From Nonomuraea typhae (GTDB taxonomy: Bacteria; Actinomycetota; Actinomycetes; Streptosporangiales; Streptosporangiaceae), in NCBI RefSeq assembly GCF_009760925.1, contig NZ_VRLV01000006.1:186001-250000 (forward strand): a stretch of DNA of 64,000 nt, read 5' to 3'. Within the stretch, counting starts at the first letter, position 1, and every line of letters starts with the position of its first letter. The notes beneath the pieces are model-generated. The model did no database searches. It saw only the letters and a program-made list of their open reading frames with translations, and was not told the DNA's origin. Shown piece by piece: positions 7,723 to 15,525 of the stretch. The translations under genes and the position numbers were made by a program.

Positions 7723-8517
7723 TCAGACGAAGCACCAAGGCACGCCCGGCTGGCCTCTGGCGAGGACACGCTCCCCGCAACGTCCGTGGCCGGGGCAGCA
7801 CACCTTTCCCCCGCAGCACTGATCGCAGCAGTCTTCACCGCACGGCTGCTTGGCTCCGCAGCAGCGTGACCGTGAAGGCGTGGCCTTGTCCTGCGGGCAG
7901 CATCCGCCCTGCTGTGTGCAGACCTCTCCCGGTTTGCAGCGGCGGCCCGATCCCGGGCAGATTTCACTGCGAGGGACGCAGCCTTCCTCGGTGCAGGACT
8001 CATGCGGCTTGCAGCGGCGTCCTGATCCCGGGCAGAGCTGGCTACGGTGCACGCAACCCTCGTCGGTGCATGCTTCGTCGGGCTTGCAACACCCGAAGGG
8101 CCAGCAGGTCTGCCCTGGCCAGCAGTTCTGGATGACGCCGTTGATGCAGACGGACATGTCCGACCAGTAGGAGATCCCGTTGCAGCAGCTCATTCCGCGC
8201 TGGAGACAGCTGACGTTCCGCCCTCCGTCCGGCCGCACCTCGCCGATGCACGGGTCGGTGCCCCTGAAGCAGCAGTACTCCTTGCCGTCGACCCAGAACG
8301 AGTCGCAGGGTGGTAGCGGCGGCGAGGTGCACGTTTGGTGGCACATCGGTTTGCACTCGTAGGACTCCCCGCCGGCGGCCATGCATTCGCTCATGCAGTC
8401 GTCCATGCAATCCGCGAGTCGCACGCCGCCCTTGGCGAAGGTCCGGCCGGAAGCCGCGCGGTACTGCTTCCTGGTCCGATACAGCGAGGTGTGCGCCGTT
8501 ACGCCTGGCACGAACAT
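7723..8517 (-). CDS. cysteine-rich repeat protein (40 Cys in 264 aa)
   Basis: A 264-residue protein with 40 cysteines. After a basic N-terminus (residues 1-35) come C-x3-C-x3-C spacing, several CC pairs, and a 25-residue repeat seen about 2.5 times (CTDEGC, CPGSGRRCKP, CTEEGC, CPGSGRRCKP, CTQQGG). No signal peptide or membrane helix is seen. It is the last gene of a five-gene minus-strand cassette, 23 bases after the PatG-like gene. The repeats resemble small disulfide or metal-binding modules, but I do not recognise a family. It could be the substrate or a structural product of the cassette. Confidence 0.75.
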   Translation of the reverse strand: MFVPGVTAHTSLYRTRKQYRAASGRTFAKGGVRLADCMDDCMSECMAAGGESYECKPMCHQTCTSPPLPPCDSFWVDGKEYCCFRGTDPCIGEVRPDGGRNVSCLQRGMSCCNGISYWSDMSVCINGVIQNCWPGQTCWPFGCCKPDEACTDEGCVHRSQLCPGSGRRCKPHESCTEEGCVPRSEICPGSGRRCKPGEVCTQQGGCCPQDKATPSRSRCCGAKQPCGEDCCDQCCGGKVCCPGHGRCGERVLARGQPGVPWCFV

Positions 8518-8540
8518 CGTGCCTCACTCTCCCGGCCGTG

Positions 8541-9440
8541 CTATCGGTCGTAGTAGGGAGACAGTTTGGATGTGAGGTGCGGAAACTCCTCTTCGACGTC
8601 GACCCGGACGAAGAACTTCTCCGTGACGTCGGTCTTCCGGTTCGTGAACGAGAAGATGACATCCGTGATTCTCCGCACGCCGCTCAGGCGGGACGGGCGG
8701 GTTTCGATCGCGGTCAGCGCCGCGCCGGAGGCGTGGGCTTCCGCGCACTTCGCGTAGATGGCGGGATAGCGCACCGCCAGATAGTTCACGGCGCGGTGCT
8801 CGTCGGCGGCGCCCGCGTTGTCGGCCATCTGGATCACTCTTTCGAACAGTTCCTCGGCCGTCGCGCGGAACTTCTCCTCGTCGAGGTCGTCGGGTTTCGG
8901 CAGGGACTGAACGAGTGACCGGGCATTGAAGGCGTAGATCTGATCGAAGTCCACGACCGGCAACATGAGCCCATTGCACTGATCGGGGGGAGCCAACGGC
9001 CCCCGCAGGCCGATCACGATGTGCAGATCCGTCAACCTCGGCGCGTCGTGAAGGGCTTCGACAAGGAAGGCGAAGTCTCCGGGGTCGCGCGGGCGCAGCA
9101 GGTAGGTGTCGAGCCCCTGAATGGTGAGCACGTAACACAGCTGGCGGGCGAGGTAACGATTCTGCGGTTCGGTCAGGACGGCATGCAGCGCCTGACGGTC
9201 GGTCACGTCGGTGGTCTCGGCGCGTCCGGTCGCCTGGGCGAACTCCTTCTCCACTCCCAGGCTGGGCATCCGTGGCTCGATCCGGCCCAGCGCGTACACG
9301 TAGGGCGGAACCATCTCGCCGGCGCCTTGGCCGCATGTCGAACAGGAGTGGACTTCCCTCGCCGGCGACAGGGAGCCGGCGGCCACGTCGTGAGCGGGCG
9401 GCGCGGTCGCGTTCTGCGGGGCCGGTTCGTGGTCTTCCAT
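8541..9440 (-). CDS. PatG-like (cyanobactin maturation protease C-terminal-type) protein
   Basis: A 299-residue protein. After a low-complexity N-terminus with a CSTCG motif (about 33-37), residues 45 onward read YVYALGRIEPRMPSLGVEKE and RQALHAVLTEPQNRYLARQL. This is the characteristic non-protease region found in PatG-type cyanobactin proteins; the protease domain itself is absent. The start has AAGGAG 7 bases upstream. It lies between a small CxxC protein and the cysteine-rich gene. In standalone form the biochemical role of this domain is not established. Confidence 0.75.
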   Translation of the reverse strand: MEDHEPAPQNATAPPAHDVAAGSLSPAREVHSCSTCGQGAGEMVPPYVYALGRIEPRMPSLGVEKEFAQATGRAETTDVTDRQALHAVLTEPQNRYLARQLCYVLTIQGLDTYLLRPRDPGDFAFLVEALHDAPRLTDLHIVIGLRGPLAPPDQCNGLMLPVVDFDQIYAFNARSLVQSLPKPDDLDEEKFRATAEELFERVIQMADNAGAADEHRAVNYLAVRYPAIYAKCAEAHASGAALTAIETRPSRLSGVRRITDVIFSFTNRKTDVTEKFFVRVDVEEEFPHLTSKLSPYYDR

Positions 9441-9485
9441 GAGGCTGCTCCTTCCTGGTGGGCGGTCGAGTCACGCGCTCGGCTG

Positions 9486-9704
9486 TCACCTCCCCCCTCG
9501 GTGCGGTCTGCGGGTTCTGCCGGAGAACCTGAGCCAGCGGTTGAGCGTCGCGGCACGCTCTTCGCAGCCCCGGCACGGCCGGAAGCCGGCCGCCCGGGTG
9601 ACGCGCTTGACGACGTCGCCCAAGCCGATGTCCTCGTCGTTGACGAATCCTGGAAGACGCACCCGGGACGACGGCCCGGACGTCTCCGCGATCTCGTCGG
9701 CCAT
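9486..9704 (-). CDS. small CxxC protein (72 aa) of the PatA/PatG-type cassette
   Basis: A 72-residue protein starting MADEIAETSG at 9704 with AGGAGG 7 bases upstream. The central motif IGLGDVVKRVTRAAGF is followed by CRGCEERAATLNRW and a basic tail. The GDV-KR-T and C-x2-C-x3-R-x3-LNR pattern recurs in small proteins of unknown function and suggests a helix followed by a metal- or disulfide-binding turn. It sits between the subtilase and the PatG-like gene, 12 bases after the subtilase stop. It could be a precursor or an adaptor. Confidence 0.7.
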   Translation of the reverse strand: MADEIAETSGPSSRVRLPGFVNDEDIGLGDVVKRVTRAAGFRPCRGCEERAATLNRWLRFSGRTRRPHRGGR

Positions 9705-9715
9705 CTCATGGCCTC

Positions 9716-10567
9716 CTATGCGTGCAGTGTTTCGTAGGCCGCCCAGGCGTTCACCAGCGGTGGAACCACAGAGGTGCGCGTGGGCGTGGAGCGGGTGACC
9801 GCACGCATGACCTCGGCCGGCGCCGCGTCGGGGAACTCCGACCACAACAGGGCGATGGTTCCGGTGATCAAGGCAGCCGCCGCGCTCGTCCCTCCGAACG
9901 GGCGAAGGCCGCCGTCGGCCGCCAGGCTGACGATCCCCGTTCCGGGCGCGCCCACGCCGCGCAGGCCGATCGTCAGTCCGAGATTCGACGCGGGCGCGGG
10001 CCGTCCCTGAAGGTCGTAGGCGACGACGGGGATGACGCAACGGTGGCGCGTGATGACCGAGGCGCCGATCGCCGCATGATCGCCCGCGGCCGCCACAACG
10101 ATCCTGCCGTGCCGGGCGGCATAGTCCAGCGCCCCTTGCAGCGCGTGATCGTGCGGACTTTGCGGCGTCAGCGCCAAGCTCAGATTGAGCACCCTTGCCC
10201 CGGCGTCGACGAGGTCGGCGATCGCCGACGCGAGGGCGCCCGGCGCGGCCGTACCGGTGCCGGCGCACTGCGCGGACGCGCACGGGAAGATCGGCCGGAG
10301 TACCAGGGTGACGCTGGGACAGATGGCGGGAGGGCCGGACCCGCGCCGGGCGACGAGAATGCCGGCCACGGATGTCGCATGGTGGGAGGCGGCGTCGCCC
10401 GGTGCGGAATCAGCCGGGACGAGATGGTCGAGGTGGGCATCGGCGAGCGCGGGGTGATCGGCCGGCACCGGGCCGTCGATGAGCCCGACCTTGGTGGCGC
10501 GCCTGCCCGCGGTCCGGTCCATGAGACGGGGCAGGGCGATCAGCCCGAGCGCGGTCGTGCCGGTCAT
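9716..10567 (-). CDS. S8 subtilisin-like protease, PatA/PatG type
   Basis: A 283-residue protease domain without signal peptide, so probably cytoplasmic. The triad is visible: Asp in VGLIDGPV (the DGPV form is typical of PatA/PatG proteases), His in HHATSVAGIL and Ser in FGGTSAAAALITG. The usual oxyanion Asn (AAGN) is Asp here (VAAAGDHAAIG). I chose ATG 10567; an upstream ATG at 10633 is also open. PatA/PatG enzymes cut leader peptides of ribosomal peptides, and the neighbours support a related processing role. Confidence 0.8.
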   Translation of the reverse strand: MTGTTALGLIALPRLMDRTAGRRATKVGLIDGPVPADHPALADAHLDHLVPADSAPGDAASHHATSVAGILVARRGSGPPAICPSVTLVLRPIFPCASAQCAGTGTAAPGALASAIADLVDAGARVLNLSLALTPQSPHDHALQGALDYAARHGRIVVAAAGDHAAIGASVITRHRCVIPVVAYDLQGRPAPASNLGLTIGLRGVGAPGTGIVSLAADGGLRPFGGTSAAAALITGTIALLWSEFPDAAPAEVMRAVTRSTPTRTSVVPPLVNAWAAYETLHA

Positions 10568-10643
10568 ATGATCACCACCCACCTCGGGCCGGGCGGGCCG
10601 GCGGCCCGCATGCCCCGGCACCGCCCCGCTCATGCCTCGCGGA

Positions 10644-11159
10644 TCACGGGTTGAAGTCGCCGACGTTCGTCTTGGCCAGTCCGCTGTCGGACCCTTCAGG
10701 TGCGCTGCTGCTCAAATTCATGGCGGACCGCAGCCAGATTTCCCCGTAGATTTCCTCGTGGCCATGAGGAAATCCCTCTGTGTCCGCCACCTCACGCGGC
10801 AGGTCGAATCTGACTTCCCGGTCGACGACGGTCATGCCCTGCGCTCCTGGCCGGTTGTCCGGCCGGCCGGGTAGCTGGCTGGGCGTGAAGTTGTTCCCGC
10901 CCGGGTTGGATGCGGTGATGAAGTCGTCGCCGAAGGTCGTCCCGCCGTCCTCCTCCCGGAGCCGCGCGAACTCCCGGAAGCTCACACCCATCTCTCCGGG
11001 GTCGAACGAGGCCGAGTACTTGATCGAGAAGTGGTAATCGGGATCGTCTTCGTGCGCCCCTCCCTCTATCCGAGGACTGGGGTTGGACCTGAGGATTTCT
11101 ACCATGTGGATCGGCTCCTCTCCACCTAGTGCGCATGACTGCACAGACACAGAGGCCAT
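10644..11159 (-). CDS. unrecognised 171-aa protein, first gene of the PatA/PatG-type cassette
   Basis: A 171-residue acidic protein starting MASVSVQSCALGG at 11159, with a GGGAAG site upstream. A beta-rich middle (DYHFSIKYSASFDPGEMGVSFREF) is followed by a Gly/Asn/Pro-rich loop and a C-terminal part (VVDREVRFDLPREV, YGEIWLRS). No signal peptide, membrane helix or known motif is seen. A longer frame to 11519 has no ribosome site. By position it begins the transcription unit that continues through the subtilase, the CxxC protein, the PatG-like gene and the Cys-rich gene. Confidence 0.6.
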   Translation of the reverse strand: MASVSVQSCALGGEEPIHMVEILRSNPSPRIEGGAHEDDPDYHFSIKYSASFDPGEMGVSFREFARLREEDGGTTFGDDFITASNPGGNNFTPSQLPGRPDNRPGAQGMTVVDREVRFDLPREVADTEGFPHGHEEIYGEIWLRSAMNLSSSAPEGSDSGLAKTNVGDFNP

Positions 11160-11308
11160 CACGACTTCCCGTCTGCCGTCAGCGGCCCACGGGGACAACA
11201 GCGATTGCCGGAAAGCATTCTCTCGAGGTCGTGTGAACACCACACCGTAATTACCTGGAGGCGGCCCTTGAATTCCGGCACGCTTTCCTAATACCAAGCG
11301 GACCACAA

Positions 11309-11324
11309 GTGACGTGCTGGTCAC
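11309..11324. promoter_or_regulatory. GTGAC-N6-GTCAC palindrome in a divergent promoter region
   Basis: A perfect 5-bp inverted repeat around 6 bases lies in the 250-base gap between the cassette starting at 11159 (minus) and the LuxR-type regulator at 11410 (plus). CACAAGT also occurs twice here (11304-11310 and 11322-11328). Nothing else is recognised in the gap. Confidence 0.35.
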
Positions 11325-11409
11325 AAGTAAGTGCGCGCCAGGGGACTTCAATATTTCGCCTAAGCGCACCGGATCCCCCGTCCCCCGGCACGAGTAATAG
11401 GGTGGCGCT

Positions 11410-14013
11410 GTGCTGTGGGGGCGCGAGAGCGAGCAGGCTGCCGTGGACCGGCTGCTGGGGAAGGCCCGGGCGGGCTCCAGCGGCGTCATGGTCCTGCGCG
11501 GTGACCCGGGAATCGGCAAGACGTCCCTGCTCGGCTACGCCGGCTCCGCCGCCACGGGGCTGCGCGTGCTGCGCGGCGCGGGCATCGAGGCCGAGGCCGA
11601 CCTGCCCTTCGCCGGCCTGCACCTGCTGCTGCACCCGTTCCTCGACCGGCTCGCCCGGTTACCCCAGCCGCAGGCCGACGCCCTGCGCGGCGCGTTCGGC
11701 CTGGGGCCGGCCGCCGCGGACCGGTTCCTGATCGGCCTCGGCGTGCTGTCGCTGCTGTCGGAGCTGGCCGAGGAAGGCGGGCTGCTCTGCCTGGTCGACG
11801 ACGCTCACTGGCTCGATCACGCCTCCGCGGACGCGCTCGTCATCGCCGCCCGCCGCCTGGACGCCGACGGCGTGGCGCTCGTCTTCGCCGCCCGCGACCC
11901 CGGCTTCCCCGCCCCGGGCCTGCCCGAGGTCCGCCTCGGCGCGCTGCCGCCCGACGACGCCGCCCAACTGCTGGACGCCACCGCGGGCGACCTGCCCATC
12001 GGGCTGCGCCACCGCGTGCTGGCCGAGGCCGACGGCAACCCGCTCGCCCTCGTCGAGCTGCCCAAGTCCCTCGGGCAGCACCCCTTGTCCGGGCGCCTGC
12101 AGGAAGCCTTCGAACACCGCGCCAACGCGCTGCCCGCCACCGCCAGGACCCTGCTGACCGTCGCCGCGCTCGACGGCACCGGCGACCTGGAGACGATCCT
12201 GGCCGCCGGCGCCGAACTCGGCACGAACCCCGCCGGCCTGGAGACCATCCGGGCCAGCGGGCTGGTCGCCGTCGAGGGGCGCCGCCTGCAGTTCCGGCAC
12301 CCGCTCGTGCGGGCCGCCGTTCAGAACGCCGCCGGTGAGGAGGTACGGCTGGCCGTACACGCCGCGTTGGCCGGCGCGCTGCGCGACCCGCGGGACGCCG
12401 ACCGGCGGGCCTGGCATCGTGCGGCGGCGGCGACCGCGCCCGACGAGGAGCTGGCCGAGGAGCTGGAGGGCACGGCCAGGCGCGCGGCCGAGCGGGGAGG
12501 GGGCGCGTCCGCGTCGGCCGCCTACCAGCGGGCCGCGGAGCTCAGCGTGGAGGAGGAGGATCGGGCCAGGCGGCTCACGCTGGCCGCGGAGGCGGCCGAG
12601 TACGGCGGGCGCTTCGACCAGGCGCGGGCCATCGCCGAGCACGCGTGCGGGCCGTCCGTCGAGCCGGATCTGCACTCCCGGCTCATGCGCGTGCGGGCGT
12701 GTTCGTATTACGGCATGGGGCTGCTGCCGAGTGCCCATGCGCTGCTGTCGGCGGGTGTGGACCATGTCGCCGAGTCCGATCCGCAGGCCGCGGCCTGGCT
12801 GCTGCTCGACGCCTCCTCGCTCGTCTGGCTGGACGGCGACCGGGACATGGCCGTCACGACCGCGCGCCAGTTGGCCGGGCTGCGCGTGCCGGAGGACGAT
12901 CCGGCCAGGCCGGTGTACCAGCTGTGCCGGTGGTTCGCGGCGCTCGCGCTGGGGCGGCCGGTCGAGGGGCTGCCGCCGTTGCCCGAGGTGATCGCCGCCG
13001 CGCAGGAGATGGCCTCGCTGGACCGGCGCGGCCTGCTGCTGGTGGCGGGGCTGGGCCTGGCCGAGCCCGGCCGGCAGGTCCATGACCTGGTCACCCGGTT
13101 CACCTCCGCGATCAGGGAGGAAAGCCGGGTGGGCCTGCTGCCGCAGGCGCTGTCGTATCTGGCCGGGACCCAGTTCGCGCTCGGCTGGCACGCGGACGCC
13201 CGCGCGCACGCCGGCGAGGCGGTCCGCATCGCGGTGGACACCGCCCAGCCGCAGTGGGCGGAGCGGGCCCGCTGGCTGCTGGCGCGGCTGGGGGCGATCG
13301 AGGGCGACGAGGCCGCCTGTGAAGGCTTCGGGGACGCGCAGGCCCTGCTCGAGCTGGGGCTGGGCCGTACCGAGGCGGCGCTGCTGGCTTTCGAGGACCT
13401 CGTGTACGGCAGGGCACGCGACCAGATGTCCGCCATGCGGGTGGTCCCCGACCTGGTGGAGGCGGCGGTGCGGTGCGGCAGGGCCGCGCGGGCGGTGGAG
13501 CCGCTGGCCAGGTTCACCGAGTGGGCGGCGATCCTGGATCAGTCGTGGGCGCACGCGCTCGCGCACCGCTGCCGGGCGCTGATCGAGCCGGCCGAGGAGC
13601 ACTTCACCACCGCGCTGGCGCTGCACACGCAGCCGTTCGAGAAGGCCCGCACCCAGGTGCTGTACGGCGAGTGGCTGCGCCGGGCCCGCCGCCGCGTGGA
13701 CGCCAGGAAGCCGCTCAGCTCCGCGCTGCAGACGTTCGAGCGGCTCGGCGCGCATCCGTGGTCGGCCCGGGCGCGGGCGGAGCTGGACGCGGCGGGCTGG
13801 GCCACGCCGCGCTCCGGCGCCTGCGATCCGCTGGCCGCGCTGACCCCGCAGGAACGCCAGATCGTGCAGCTGGCCGGGCGGGGCCTGGCCAACAGGGAGA
13901 TCGCGGCGCGCCTGTTCCTGAGCCCGCGGACCGTGGCCCAGCACCTGTACAAGGCATTCCCCAAGCTCGGCGTCAGCTCGCGCACCGAGCTCGCGGCATT
14001 GTCCGACCTTTAA
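11410..14013 (+). CDS. LuxR-family AAA ATPase regulator (LAL type)
   Basis: An 867-residue protein starting at GTG 11410. An N-terminal AAA domain shows Walker A GDPGIGKTS (31-39) and Walker B LLCLVDDAHWLD. A long helical repeat middle follows, and a C-terminal LuxR helix-turn-helix (about 805-860) with LTPQERQIVQLAGRGLANREIAARL, where positions match GerE/LuxR consensus. LAL proteins are ATP-dependent transcription activators, often controlling nearby secondary-metabolism or export genes. It is divergent from the PatA/PatG-type cassette, so that cassette is a plausible target. Confidence 0.88.
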   Translation: MLWGRESEQAAVDRLLGKARAGSSGVMVLRGDPGIGKTSLLGYAGSAATGLRVLRGAGIEAEADLPFAGLHLLLHPFLDRLARLPQPQADALRGAFGLGPAAADRFLIGLGVLSLLSELAEEGGLLCLVDDAHWLDHASADALVIAARRLDADGVALVFAARDPGFPAPGLPEVRLGALPPDDAAQLLDATAGDLPIGLRHRVLAEADGNPLALVELPKSLGQHPLSGRLQEAFEHRANALPATARTLLTVAALDGTGDLETILAAGAELGTNPAGLETIRASGLVAVEGRRLQFRHPLVRAAVQNAAGEEVRLAVHAALAGALRDPRDADRRAWHRAAAATAPDEELAEELEGTARRAAERGGGASASAAYQRAAELSVEEEDRARRLTLAAEAAEYGGRFDQARAIAEHACGPSVEPDLHSRLMRVRACSYYGMGLLPSAHALLSAGVDHVAESDPQAAAWLLLDASSLVWLDGDRDMAVTTARQLAGLRVPEDDPARPVYQLCRWFAALALGRPVEGLPPLPEVIAAAQEMASLDRRGLLLVAGLGLAEPGRQVHDLVTRFTSAIREESRVGLLPQALSYLAGTQFALGWHADARAHAGEAVRIAVDTAQPQWAERARWLLARLGAIEGDEAACEGFGDAQALLELGLGRTEAALLAFEDLVYGRARDQMSAMRVVPDLVEAAVRCGRAARAVEPLARFTEWAAILDQSWAHALAHRCRALIEPAEEHFTTALALHTQPFEKARTQVLYGEWLRRARRRVDARKPLSSALQTFERLGAHPWSARARAELDAAGWATPRSGACDPLAALTPQERQIVQLAGRGLANREIAARLFLSPRTVAQHLYKAFPKLGVSSRTELAALSDL

Positions 14014-14021
14014 AGGCCACC

Positions 14022-14072
14022 TTGACCCGGACGCTTACCACCATTTATAGTCAAGATGACCTAAACAGGGGG
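14022..14072 (+). promoter_or_regulatory. promoter with overlapping GTCA-N3-TGAC operator
   Basis: TTGACC (14022-14027) and TATAGT (14046-14051) are spaced by 18 bases. The palindrome GTCA-AGA-TGAC (14050-14060) overlaps the -10 and probable start. An AGGGGG ribosome site (14067-14072) precedes the ATG at 14077. The same promoter/operator geometry recurs at 15390-15428. Confidence 0.65.
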
Positions 14073-14076
14073 TCTC

Positions 14077-14604
14077 ATGCGAGCCCACACGAGCCTGCTG
14101 CTCCTGGAGTACGAGCACCTCAAAGAGGAGCAGCGGCTGCGCATCTCCACTCGTGACAACCTCGTCTACACCTCACTCGCCGCGTTCGCCCTGGTGATCG
14201 CGGGAGCCATCGAGACGGGCGCGCCGGCCATGCTCACCCTGCTGCCGCCGGTCTGCATGATCCTCGGCTGGACCTACCTCGTGAACGACGACCGCATCAC
14301 CGCGATCGGCCTGCACATCAAGGACGCGATCACGCCAGAGCTGGTACGGCAGGGCCACCCGGCCGGCGGGGTGTTCACCTGGGAGCACCGTCATCGCGCC
14401 GACCCGCGGCGGGCCCGGCGCAAGTCCGTCCAGCTCGTCGTGGACCTCGGCCTGTTCTGCGCCCCGCCGCTGATCGCCGTGGCGGTGGCCTGGAGCGCGA
14501 CGCCCCATTCGCTGGCCATGATGGCCGTCATCGCGGCCGAGACCGCCGGGACGCTGGTCCTGGCCTCGCACTTCTTGCGGAACGCCGTCAGCGGGCAGGC
14601 GTGA
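14077..14604 (+). CDS. four-helix membrane protein, unrecognised
   Basis: A 175-residue protein. A charged N-terminal helix (EYEHLKEEQRLRISTRDN) precedes two close membrane helices (about 30-70), a soluble hydrophilic loop and two further C-terminal helices (about 125-170). No catalytic motif is seen. The N-terminal charged helix plus a paired helix is reminiscent of SLATT-type membrane proteins, but I cannot confirm it. It has its own promoter with an operator matching those in front of the NrtR-like gene at 15365, so regulation by that protein is likely. Confidence 0.7.
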   Translation: MRAHTSLLLLEYEHLKEEQRLRISTRDNLVYTSLAAFALVIAGAIETGAPAMLTLLPPVCMILGWTYLVNDDRITAIGLHIKDAITPELVRQGHPAGGVFTWEHRHRADPRRARRKSVQLVVDLGLFCAPPLIAVAVAWSATPHSLAMMAVIAAETAGTLVLASHFLRNAVSGQA

Positions 14605-14621
14605 CGGCCCTCCCATGAGCG

Positions 14622-14660
14622 GCAGTCGCCCGCCCCGGGGGGCCGGGGGCGGGCGGCTGC
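14622..14660. terminator. strong bidirectional GC hairpin
   Basis: GCAGTCGCCCGCCCC (14622-14636) pairs with GGGGCGGGCGGCTGC (14646-14660), 14 of 15 positions, between the convergent membrane-protein and Nudix genes. No long T run is present, as is common in actinomycetes. Confidence 0.7.
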
Positions 14661-14675
14661 CCCACTTCGCGCCTG

Positions 14676-15365
14676 TCAGGCCCGCACCATCGGCGGGAAG
14701 AGCACCTCGGCCCGGCCGCGCCGATACAGTTCGGCGGGCCGCCCCACCTCCGGGGCGCGGTACTCGCCCGTGGGGATGACGAAGTCGTCGGCCTTCAGCA
14801 CCTTGCGCCGGAAGTTGCTCGGGTCGAGGTCGAGGTCCCACACCACCTCGTACACGTGGCGCAGGTCGGCCAGCGTGAAGGGCTCCTGGCAGAAGGCGGC
14901 GGCCACGGTGGTGTACTCCAGCTTGGCCCGGGCCCGGTGCAGCCCCTCCCCGAGGATGGCGGCGTGGTCGAAGGCCAGCCCGCAGGTCAGGGCGTCCTGC
15001 ACCGGCATCCAGCGGGCATGGGCGGCGTCGGTGCCGGCGACGGGGCTGGGCAGGTCGGGGCCGAGGGCCAGGTAGGCGACGGTGAACGTGCGGACCCGGG
15101 GATCGCGGCCGGGGGTGCCGAAGGTGCGCAGCTGCTCCAGGTGGAGCCGGGTGCCGTCGACGCCGGTCTCCTCGCCCAGCTCGCGGAGTGCGGCCTGGCG
15201 CAGGTCCTCGTCGTCGCGGACGAAGCCGCCGGGGAGGGCGAGTTCGCCCAGGAAGGGGCCCTTGCCCCGCTCGATGAGCAGGACGTGCAGGGCGGAATGG
15301 CGCAGGGTGAAGATCACCAGATCGACCGTCACCGCGACCGGTGCCGTCCCGTCGTACTTGGACAC
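14676..15365 (-). CDS. NrtR-like Nudix-domain transcriptional regulator
   Basis: A 229-residue protein starting at GTG 15365. The N-terminal Nudix domain has a complete Nudix box (GGFVRDDEDLRQAAL, RELGEETGV; about 46-69). The C-terminal winged-helix region (FTLADLRHVYEVVW, FRRKVLKADDF, IPTGE) matches NrtR regulators, which repress NAD-metabolism genes and respond to ADP-ribose or related nucleotides. Neighbouring GTCA-N3-TGAC palindromes, one between its own -35 and -10 region, suggest autoregulation. No ribosome site precedes the GTG, and TAGTCT lies 7-12 bases upstream, so it may be leaderless. Plain Nudix hydrolase activity cannot be excluded. Confidence 0.82.
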   Translation of the reverse strand: MSKYDGTAPVAVTVDLVIFTLRHSALHVLLIERGKGPFLGELALPGGFVRDDEDLRQAALRELGEETGVDGTRLHLEQLRTFGTPGRDPRVRTFTVAYLALGPDLPSPVAGTDAAHARWMPVQDALTCGLAFDHAAILGEGLHRARAKLEYTTVAAAFCQEPFTLADLRHVYEVVWDLDLDPSNFRRKVLKADDFVIPTGEYRAPEVGRPAELYRRGRAEVLFPPMVRA

Positions 15366-15383
15366 CCATACAGACTACCTAAG

Positions 15384-15428
15384 GTCAGGTTGACCAAAAG
15401 AGCTCGCCGTTGCTATGGTCACAGTGAC
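15384..15428. promoter_or_regulatory. two GTCA-N3-TGAC operators and a plus-strand promoter
   Basis: GTCA-GGT-TGAC (15384-15394) and GTCA-CAG-TGAC (15418-15428) are perfect palindromes. A plus-strand promoter uses TTGACC (15390-15395) and TATGGT (15414-15419), 18 bases apart, so one operator overlaps -35 and the other overlaps -10. The first operator also lies just upstream of the GTG of the NrtR-like gene. Confidence 0.68.
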
Positions 15429-15456
15429 TAGAACTGCCGATATTTCAGGGAAGGGT

Positions 15457-15513
15457 ATGACCATTACCATCCGTCAGGCGGAAAAGGACATGCGCGGCGT
15501 CGGCTGGGGCTGA
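15457..15513 (+). CDS. 18-codon minigene (leader peptide or gene remnant)
   Basis: Behind the plus-strand promoter, GGGAAGGGT precedes ATG 15457, which opens an 18-codon frame (MTITIRQAEKDMRGVGWG) closing 12 bases before the next gene. It may be a leader peptide coupling translation to the gene at 15526, or the remaining start of a deleted gene. Nothing else supports a function. Confidence 0.35.
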   Translation: MTITIRQAEKDMRGVGWG

Positions 15514-15525
15514 CACCCTGGCCCC

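Noticed and set aside
7905..8050. repeats in the Cys-rich gene considered as a CRISPR array
   Set aside because: The repeats are 75-bp coding repeats with no unique spacers and keep one reading frame.
11659..13944. 761-codon minus-strand frame opposite the LuxR-type gene
   Set aside because: Antisense shadow of a clear AAA/LuxR protein.
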